In this document: one piece after another, positions 48,829 through 54,376 of the stretch
Layout of the letters: the number at the start of each line of letters is the position of its first letter
Numbering within the stretch: the stretch's first letter is position 1
NCBI GenBank assembly: GCA_016803235.1
Contig: JADCLI010000040.1
Span: forward strand, 1 to 54,376
DNA: 54,376 bases
Source of the DNA: Pimelobacter simplex
GTDB lineage: Bacteria > Actinomycetota > Actinomycetes > Propionibacteriales > Nocardioidaceae
Reading direction: 5' to 3'
Translations under genes and position numbers: made by a program
The notes under the pieces: generated by a model
Told to the model about the DNA's origin: nothing
What the model saw: only the letters and a program-made list of their open reading frames with translations
Database searches by the model: none

Positions 48829-50010
48829 TCAGCTCGCGAGGAGCGTGGCCCAGTTCCTCTTGGTCCACTTGTCCTTGACCTTCTGGCCCGCCCGCGCCTG
48901 CCAGGCGTGGATCCCGGCCTTGAGCCGCTTGTTGTACTTCTTCGACATCGTGCCCGCGTAGTGCCCCTTCCCGGACAGCAGGCACTTCAGGGCGCGGACC
49001 TGCTTCGGCTTGGCCTTCGTCGGGGTGATCTTCTTGTAGGTCTTCAGGCTGGTCTTGACGCCGCCGCACCCGTAGCCGGCCGTGTCGCCGAGCTCGAGCC
49101 AGTTGCGGTCGATGTTGATCGTCACGCCGCCCCAGGTCTCGTTGTGGCCGCCCGTGTACTGCTTCACCCGGTTGCCCGGGCGCCAGCCGTCCTCGGCGAT
49201 GTAGCTGGTCGAGGTGTTGGCGACGTTGTCCCAGCGGGCGATCCAGATCCGGTCGGGCAGGGTCACGTCGGCGCGGCCCTGGACGCGGGCCTGGTCGAGG
49301 ATCTTGATGCCGGAGCCGGCGCTGGAGTACACGCCCGACAGGTAGCCGAGCTGGCGCACCCGGGCGGTCCAGGCGCTGAGGAAGGCCAGGGCGGGCTCGG
49401 TGCAGTGCCCGTTCGACTTGCTCAGGCCCCAGCCCTCGAGGTCGTACCAGAGCGTGCTGCCGGGCACGATCCCCAGCGCGGCAGCCGCGGCCACCGCGCT
49501 GTCGGCCTCGGCGGAGCCCTGGGCGCGCGCCGCGGCGTACCCGTTGGCGGTGTCGTTGATGATCGTCGGGTCGATCGTGGCGCCGTACCGCGGGAACCGG
49601 CCGACACAGCTCGACTGCGGGCCGAGCGTGATCGCCAGGATCTGCCAGCCCTTCGCCAGCTGCGTCGACACCCAGGTCGGGGTCAGGTTCTTCTGCGTCC
49701 GGCAGAACCGCGACGCCCCGGAGATGTAGACGCCGACCGCCCGGAACGGCGAGTGCGCCAGCCAGGCGTCCATCTTGGCCTGCGACTGGGTCTCGCACTG
49801 GTCGAAGCCGTAGCCGGTGAAGGCGCCGGGCGTGGGCGGGTTGGTCGACTTCGCCGCCAGGTCCACCCGGGCATCGGTGCTGGTCGCCGTCGGCGCGCCG
49901 CCCAGGGGGGCGAGCACCAGCGCGAGCAGCACGATCAGGACGCCGGCTCCGGTGCCCAGCAGGGGGAGGTGGAAACGGCGGCGGGACGGTCGAACGAGCC
50001 GGGAAGGCAT
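48829..50010 (-). CDS. Exported DUF1906 glycoside-hydrolase-like protein with a peptidoglycan-binding-like end
   Basis: The 393-residue protein begins with a Tat-like signal (SRRRFHLPLLGTGAGVLIV, residues 9-27) and a long hydrophobic core. The DUF1906 domain (Rv2525c-like, glycoside-hydrolase TIM-barrel type) runs from GYGFDQCETQSQAKMDAW through AVGVYISGASRFC, GSTLWYDLEGW and RIWIARWDNVAN. The last 55 residues (VRALKCLLSGKGHYAGTMS then KAGIHAWQARAG) resemble a peptidoglycan-binding repeat. It probably acts on or binds the cell wall; hydrolase activity is not proven. The ATG at 50010 is in the divergent region with the kinase gene. Confidence 0.85.
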   Translation of the reverse strand: MPSRLVRPSRRRFHLPLLGTGAGVLIVLLALVLAPLGGAPTATSTDARVDLAAKSTNPPTPGAFTGYGFDQCETQSQAKMDAWLAHSPFRAVGVYISGASRFCRTQKNLTPTWVSTQLAKGWQILAITLGPQSSCVGRFPRYGATIDPTIINDTANGYAAARAQGSAEADSAVAAAAALGIVPGSTLWYDLEGWGLSKSNGHCTEPALAFLSAWTARVRQLGYLSGVYSSAGSGIKILDQARVQGRADVTLPDRIWIARWDNVANTSTSYIAEDGWRPGNRVKQYTGGHNETWGGVTINIDRNWLELGDTAGYGCGGVKTSLKTYKKITPTKAKPKQVRALKCLLSGKGHYAGTMSKKYNKRLKAGIHAWQARAGQKVKDKWTKRNWATLLAS

Positions 50011-50100
50011 CTCGGACTCCAGGGGAAGAGGGGTCGGGTGGATGTAGGCCGAGTCACGATAACCACAACATTCACACGAGTAACAGGGCTCCGAATGAAC

Positions 50101-50112
50101 TACAGATCTGTA
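50101..50112. promoter_or_regulatory. Palindrome in an AT-richer divergent promoter region
   Basis: TACAGATCTGTA is a perfect 12-bp palindrome 8 bp upstream of the TACGGT box (50120-50125) of the kinase gene. The surrounding 50050-50115 is clearly AT-richer than the rest of the window, typical of a promoter/operator. Confidence 0.5.
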
Positions 50113-50119
50113 ATTCGCC

Positions 50120-50125
50120 TACGGT
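50120..50125 (+). promoter_or_regulatory. Leaderless -10 box of kinase gene
   Basis: TACGGT ends 6 nt before GTG 50132, without a ribosome-binding site. Confidence 0.5.
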
Positions 50126-50131
50126 GGTGCG

Positions 50132-51949
50132 GTGCCGCTGCAACCGGGTGACTCCTTCGGTCGGTACGACGTGACCGGGCACCTCGGCCGGGGCGGGATG
50201 GGCGTCGTGCTCGCCGCGGTCCACCGTGATCTGGACCGGCCGGTCGCGCTCAAGGTCCTCGTGCCGCACCTCGCCGACGACGCGGGCTACCGGGCCCGGT
50301 TCCTGCGCGAGGCGAAGGCGCTCGCGCGGCTGGACTCGCCGTACGTCGTCCGGGTCTTCGACGCCGGCGAGGAGGACGGGGCGCTGTTCATCGCGACCGA
50401 GCTGGTGCGCGACGGCGACCTCAACCAGCTGCTGCGCGGCCGGGGCGCGCTGCCGGCCGAGGAGGCGGTCGCCCTGGTGCGCGACCTCGCCGCCGGGCTC
50501 GGCGCCGCCCACGGCGTGGGGATCCTGCACCGCGACATCAAGCCCTCCAACGTGCTGGTCGCGAAGCTGGCGGACGGCCGGATCCGCCCCGTGCTGTGCG
50601 ACTTCGGCATCGCGGCCGTCGCCGACCTCGAGCAGCTCGCCACCACGGGGGCCGTGGGGACGCCCGGCTACATGGCGCCCGAGCGGCACCAGGGCGTGGA
50701 CGCGAGCGTCGCCTCCGACATCTACGCACTCGGCTGCCTGCTCTGGGCCGCGCTCACCGCCCGGGCGCCGTACGAGGGGGCGACCGGGCAGGTCCTGCTC
50801 GGTCACCTCCAGGGACCGGTGCCCCGGCTGCCGGGGACCACGCGCGCGGAACGGGCGCTCAACGAGGTGCTCGCCGTCGCGATGGCGAAGGACCCCGCCG
50901 AGCGGTTCGGTACGACCGCCGAGCTGGTGGCTGCCCTCGACGCGGTCCCGCTCGGTCCCGTCGAGCACACCCTGATCGCCCCGCCCCCGCCGCCGCTCCC
51001 GGCCGGGCGCCGGTCGCAGCGTCCCCCGCTCCTGGCAGGCCTGATCGGCCTCGTCGCGGTGCTGGCCCTGGTCGTGGGCGCGATCGTCTGGGCCCTCGAC
51101 GGCTCCGACCCGGCCCCGCCGGCGGACGCGAGCGACCCGTCGCACGACGGAGCCGAGCGGGAGGACGATCCGCTGATCGCCGCGTTCCCCCGTGCGGCCG
51201 ACTGCGGAGTGGTGCCCGATCCCAAGTCGGCCCGGGTGCAGGCGCGGTGGTGCCTCGACGAAACGTCCTCGGTGTACTACGCCCAGTGGCGCACCTGGGA
51301 CGCGATGGACGCCAACTACCGGGACCGGATCGAGCGTGACCACTCCTACCGCCCGGACGTGAAGGCGGCCTGGGTGGAGCTGGCCGAGGTCGACCGCGAC
51401 CACTGCCGCAGCAAGCTCGCCCTCTGGTACGCCGACCGCGCGGCGCCGTACTCGGTCACCGTCTGCGCGGACAGCGAGCAGGAGGTGCTCGCCGCACTCG
51501 AGGACCTCGACCTGCCGACGGGCGAGGACGTCGCCGCCCGGGCCGCCACCGTGCCCGACCCGCTCGTCACCGTCTTCCCGCGCGCCGCCGACTGCACGGA
51601 GGTGGCCGAGCCGAAGCCGACGCGAGTGCGGGCCCGCTGGTGCCACGACGCCGCCTCGTCGGTCCACTACACGCAGTGGGCCGAGTGGGCGGTGATGGAC
51701 GACAACTACCGCCGCCAGGAGCTCCGTCCCGCCGACGGCGCCGGGATCGACGGCGTCACCGCGGCCTGGGTCGAGCTGACCAGGGCGGAGGGCGAGACCT
51801 GGGAGAACAAGCTCGCGGTCTGGTACGCCGACGAGCGGGCGCCGTACTCCGTGACGGTCTACGCCGACAGCGAGGCGGCCGCCCTTCGGGTGCTGCGCGG
51901 CCTCGACCTGCGCCCGACGGCCGTCGTGGCCCGCATCCCACGGGGCTGA
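50132..51949 (+). CDS. Ser/Thr protein kinase with duplicated outer domain
   Basis: The 605-residue protein has a PknB-type kinase domain (about 12-275): LGRGGMGVV loop, Lys41, HRDIKPSN with Asp135 and DFG Asp157; the activation segment is GTPGYMAPERH. After a Pro-rich linker there is one span (about 299-322). The outside holds two copies (about 347-460 and 477-592) of the same ~115-residue module. Each begins DPL-x(3-4)-FPRAADC, contains ARWC, a YxQW motif, a MDxNYR motif and AAWVEL, and ends with WYADxxAPYSVTV. I recognise no known domain; it is probably a ligand-sensing repeat, with two cysteines likely bonded in each. The start is GTG 50132. Confidence 0.9.
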   Translation: MPLQPGDSFGRYDVTGHLGRGGMGVVLAAVHRDLDRPVALKVLVPHLADDAGYRARFLREAKALARLDSPYVVRVFDAGEEDGALFIATELVRDGDLNQLLRGRGALPAEEAVALVRDLAAGLGAAHGVGILHRDIKPSNVLVAKLADGRIRPVLCDFGIAAVADLEQLATTGAVGTPGYMAPERHQGVDASVASDIYALGCLLWAALTARAPYEGATGQVLLGHLQGPVPRLPGTTRAERALNEVLAVAMAKDPAERFGTTAELVAALDAVPLGPVEHTLIAPPPPPLPAGRRSQRPPLLAGLIGLVAVLALVVGAIVWALDGSDPAPPADASDPSHDGAEREDDPLIAAFPRAADCGVVPDPKSARVQARWCLDETSSVYYAQWRTWDAMDANYRDRIERDHSYRPDVKAAWVELAEVDRDHCRSKLALWYADRAAPYSVTVCADSEQEVLAALEDLDLPTGEDVAARAATVPDPLVTVFPRAADCTEVAEPKPTRVRARWCHDAASSVHYTQWAEWAVMDDNYRRQELRPADGAGIDGVTAAWVELTRAEGETWENKLAVWYADERAPYSVTVYADSEAAALRVLRGLDLRPTAVVARIPRG

Positions 51950-51979
51950 GCCGAAGAGGGCGATCGGGCCGGTCACGGA

Positions 51980-51985
51980 TACCCT
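51980..51985 (+). promoter_or_regulatory. Leaderless -10 box of purL
   Basis: TACCCT ends 7 nt before GTG 51993, the same spacing as purC and purS. Confidence 0.6.
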
Positions 51986-51992
51986 TGGGGCC

Positions 51993-54266
51993 GTGGCCGA
52001 CACCGCTTCCGCACCCGTACGTTCCGCCCTCGACACCGTGGCCGTGGCGGCCGGTGACCCCGACCGGGAGCAGCCCTGGTCCGAGCTGGGCCTGAAGGCC
52101 GACGAGTACGAGCGGATCCGCGAGATCCTCGGCCGCCGGCCCACCGGCGCGGAGCTCGCGATGTACTCGGTCATGTGGAGCGAGCACTGCTCCTACAAGT
52201 CCTCCAAGGTGCACCTCAAGCAGTTCGGCGAGCTCGCCCAGGAGACCCCGATCGGACCGATGCTCGCCGGCATCGGCGAGAACGCCGGCGTCATCGACAT
52301 CGGCCAGGGCTACGCCGTCAGCTTCAAGGTCGAGAGCCACAACCACCCGTCGTACGTCGAGCCCTACCAGGGTGCCGCGACCGGCGTCGGCGGCATCGTC
52401 CGCGACATCATCGCGATGGGCGCGCGCCCGATCGCGGTCATGGACCCGCTGCGCTTCGGCCCGCTCGACGCCGACGACACCCACCGCGTGCTGCCCGGGA
52501 TCGTCGCGGGCGTCGGCGGCTACGGCAACTGCCTGGGCCTGCCCAACATCGGCGGCGAGGCCGTCTTCGACGAGACCTATCTCGGCAACCCGCTCGTCAA
52601 CGCGCTCTGCGTCGGCGTGCTGCGCCACGAGGACCTGCACCTCGCCAAGGCGTCCGGCGAGGGCAACCTCGTCGTCCTGTACGGCGCCCGCACCGGTGGC
52701 GACGGCATCGGCGGTGTGTCGGTGCTGGCCTCCGAGACCTTCGACGCCGACGGCCCGGCCAAGCGGCCCAGCGTCCAGGTCGGCGACCCGTTCATGGAGA
52801 AGCTGCTCATCGAGTGCACCCTCGAGCTGTTCCGGGCCGGCGTCGTCGCCGGCATCCAGGACCTCGGTGGCGCCGGCCTGTCCTGCGCGACGTCCGAGCT
52901 CGCGTCCGCCGGTGACGGCGGCATGTTCGTGCACCTCGACAAGGTGCCGCTGCGCGACTCGACCCTCTCGCCCGAGGAGATCCTCATGAGCGAGAGCCAG
53001 GAGCGGATGATGGCGATCGTCGAGCCGGGCGACATCGACGCCTTCCTCGCGATCACCACGAAGTGGGACGTCGAGGCCTCCGTCATCGGCGAGGTCACCG
53101 AGACCGGCCGCCTGGTCATCGACTGGCACGGCGAGACCGTGGTCGACGTACCCCCGCGGACCGTGGCGCACGACGGCCCCGTCTACCAGCGCCCGTTCGC
53201 GCGCCCCGAGTGGCAGGACGCCCTGCAGGCCGACGGCGCCGAGAGGCTCGCCCGGCCCACCACGGGCGACGAGCTGCGCGCCACCCTGCTCCAGCTGGTC
53301 GCCAGCCCCAACCTGTGCGACAAGTCGTGGATCACCGACCAGTACGACCGCTACGTCCAGGGCAACACCGTCCTCGCGCAGCCGGCCGACTCCGGCATGG
53401 TCCGGGTCGACGAGGAGACCCACCTCGGTGTCTCCGTCGCCACCGACTGCAACGGCCGCTTCGCCAAGCTCGACCCGTACGCCGGCGCCCAGCTGGCCCT
53501 CGCCGAGGCCTACCGCAACGTCGCCACCGGCGGCGCGCTGCCACTGGCGGTCAGCGACTGCCTCAACTTCGGCTCCCCGGAGGACCCGGCCGTGATGTGG
53601 CAGTTCGCCGAGGCCTGCCGCGGCCTCAAGGACGCCTGCGCCGAGCTCGGCATCCCGGTCACCGGCGGCAACGTCAGCCTCTACAACCAGACCGGTGAGA
53701 CCGCGATCCTGCCGACCCCCGTCGTCGCCGTGCTCGGCGTGATCGAGGACGTGCGCCGTCGTACCCCGTCGTCCTTCCGGGCGGCCGACGAGCGGATCGT
53801 GCTGCTCGGCACCACCCGCGAGGAGCTGTCCGGCTCCGAGTGGGCCAAGGTCGTGCACGGCCACCTCGGCGGCCTCCCGCCGCAGGTCGACCTGCGCGCC
53901 GAGCGCAACCTGGCCCGGCTGCTCAAGGACCTCGTCGGCGTCGCCACCAGCGCCCACGACCTCTCCGACGGCGGACTCGCCCAGGCCCTCGCCGAGGCGG
54001 CCATGGTCTCCGGCATCGGCGCCCGGGTCAGCCTCGAGGGCGACGCCTTCGTCGGCCTGTACGCCGAGTCGGCGGCCCGTGCGATCGTCACCGTCGACGC
54101 CGGCGACCTCGAGGAGCTGCGCGCGCTGTGCGCCCGCCACGACGTCCCGATGACCGAGCTCGGCACCACCGGTGGTGACGTGCTGGCCGTCGAGGGACAG
54201 TTCGAGGTGGCGCTCGGCGAGCTGCGCGAGGCCTGGACGGCCACGCTGCCCGCCGCGCTGGGCTGA
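51993..54266 (+). CDS. purL: Phosphoribosylformylglycinamidine synthase, PurL subunit
   Basis: The 757-residue enzyme is the small-type PurL, which uses ammonia from PurQ to convert FGAR to FGAM with ATP. Motifs include MWSEHCSYKSSKVHLK, FKVESHNHPSYVEPYQGAATGVGG (His and Glu of the active site), GARPIAVMDPLRFG, QDLGGAGLSCATSELAS and ISLSESQERM-like LMSESQERMMAIVEPGD, with the PVTGGNVSLYNQT loop in the second half. No glutaminase domain is present, as expected for the PurSQL type. The GTG start follows TACCCT at 7 nt. It is separate from purSQ by 6.7 kb of other genes. Confidence 0.97.
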   Translation: MADTASAPVRSALDTVAVAAGDPDREQPWSELGLKADEYERIREILGRRPTGAELAMYSVMWSEHCSYKSSKVHLKQFGELAQETPIGPMLAGIGENAGVIDIGQGYAVSFKVESHNHPSYVEPYQGAATGVGGIVRDIIAMGARPIAVMDPLRFGPLDADDTHRVLPGIVAGVGGYGNCLGLPNIGGEAVFDETYLGNPLVNALCVGVLRHEDLHLAKASGEGNLVVLYGARTGGDGIGGVSVLASETFDADGPAKRPSVQVGDPFMEKLLIECTLELFRAGVVAGIQDLGGAGLSCATSELASAGDGGMFVHLDKVPLRDSTLSPEEILMSESQERMMAIVEPGDIDAFLAITTKWDVEASVIGEVTETGRLVIDWHGETVVDVPPRTVAHDGPVYQRPFARPEWQDALQADGAERLARPTTGDELRATLLQLVASPNLCDKSWITDQYDRYVQGNTVLAQPADSGMVRVDEETHLGVSVATDCNGRFAKLDPYAGAQLALAEAYRNVATGGALPLAVSDCLNFGSPEDPAVMWQFAEACRGLKDACAELGIPVTGGNVSLYNQTGETAILPTPVVAVLGVIEDVRRRTPSSFRAADERIVLLGTTREELSGSEWAKVVHGHLGGLPPQVDLRAERNLARLLKDLVGVATSAHDLSDGGLAQALAEAAMVSGIGARVSLEGDAFVGLYAESAARAIVTVDAGDLEELRALCARHDVPMTELGTTGGDVLAVEGQFEVALGELREAWTATLPAALG

Positions 54267-54376
54267 GCTCTGGAGAACCCGGCCGAGTCCGGAGTCGTCC
54301 GGCGGCGCCACAAAGGGCGCCCGACATGCGCGAGACGCTTCTATGGTTGTCAAGCGGCCAACGGCACGTCCTACGC
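54267..54376. other. Intergenic end of window, no gene assigned
   Basis: The last 110 bp after purL hold no supported gene. Short frames from ATG 54325 and ATG 54343 run to the window edge, but their few codons give no recognisable sequence. CTTCTATGGTTGTCAAG (54335-54351) is less GC-rich than the surroundings and could be a promoter for a gene beyond the edge. Confidence 0.4.

Noticed and set aside
50072..54353. Very long minus-strand frames opposite the kinase and purL
   Set aside because: They are 700-865 codons of low-complexity Gly/Val/Arg/Asp sequence antisense to conserved genes; no domain or ribosome-binding site supports them.
54325..54376. Start of a gene running off the window
   Set aside because: Only about 17 codons are visible in either candidate frame and none resembles a known N-terminus.

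Overview
This window comes from a very GC-rich actinobacterium. Coding regions have strong third-position G/C bias, GTG starts are common, and many genes have a TANNNT box 6-8 nt before the start codon, the hallmark of actinobacterial leaderless transcripts. The gene content (class I lysyl-tRNA synthetase, DUF3151 near fba and purA, a MhuD-type heme oxygenase, PknB-type kinases, SigE-family sigma factors) and the intergenic TCGAGTAG/TATCGAGAC repeats suggest Nocardioides or a close relative (Nocardioidaceae). That placement is inference. It looks like chromosome with mostly housekeeping content; I see no phage, integrase, transposase, CRISPR array, rRNA or tRNA.

Layout. 1-6 kb: VOC protein, DedA protein, TrmH methyltransferase, a membrane protein/sigma pair, then fructose-bisphosphate aldolase and threonine deaminase. 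6-13 kb: MFS efflux pump, DUF3151 protein, a repeat-rich gap, a 57-residue membrane peptide, class I LysRS with a lipid kinase, a fused acyl-CoA carboxyltransferase, and a ketosteroid-isomerase-like gene behind a perfect KstR-type operator. 13-20 kb: diguanylate cyclase, purA, a receiver-first histidine kinase, and a Ser/Thr kinase with an outer FG-GAP region. 20-28 kb: TetR/hydrolase pair with an 18-bp operator, purD, acetyltransferases, a HIT-like protein, and purB coupled to an SRPBCC gene and a DUF2306 membrane gene. 27.7-34.5 kb: a tightly overlapping operon of a branched-chain-amino-acid-type ABC transporter with an acyl-CoA ligase in its middle. 34.6-41.3 kb: MhuD homolog, MFS transporter, MalT-like LuxR regulator, second HIT-like protein, sigma/membrane pair. 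41.3-54.3 kb: purC, acyl-CoA ligase, stress protein, purS-purQ, cytosine permease/deaminase opposite a PucR regulator, a DUF1906 exported protein, a second Ser/Thr kinase with duplicated outer domains, and purL.

How the genes work together. Seven purine biosynthesis genes (purA, D, B, C, S, Q, L) are all on the + strand across 40 kb but are broken up by unrelated genes; most have their own leaderless promoter. The codB/cytosine deaminase pair with PucR adds nucleobase salvage. Two acyl-CoA ligase loci and the cytosine/PucR locus each carry GTGA-N6-TCAC-like sites, suggesting a shared CRP-type input. The most interesting items are the KstR-type box beside the isomerase gene, a leaderless 10-codon ORF whose stop overlaps the pucR start, a probable CTG start codon for the SRPBCC gene, two kinases with unusual outer sensors, and an intergenic hairpin family that keeps its loop while its stems change and that lies at several gene ends.
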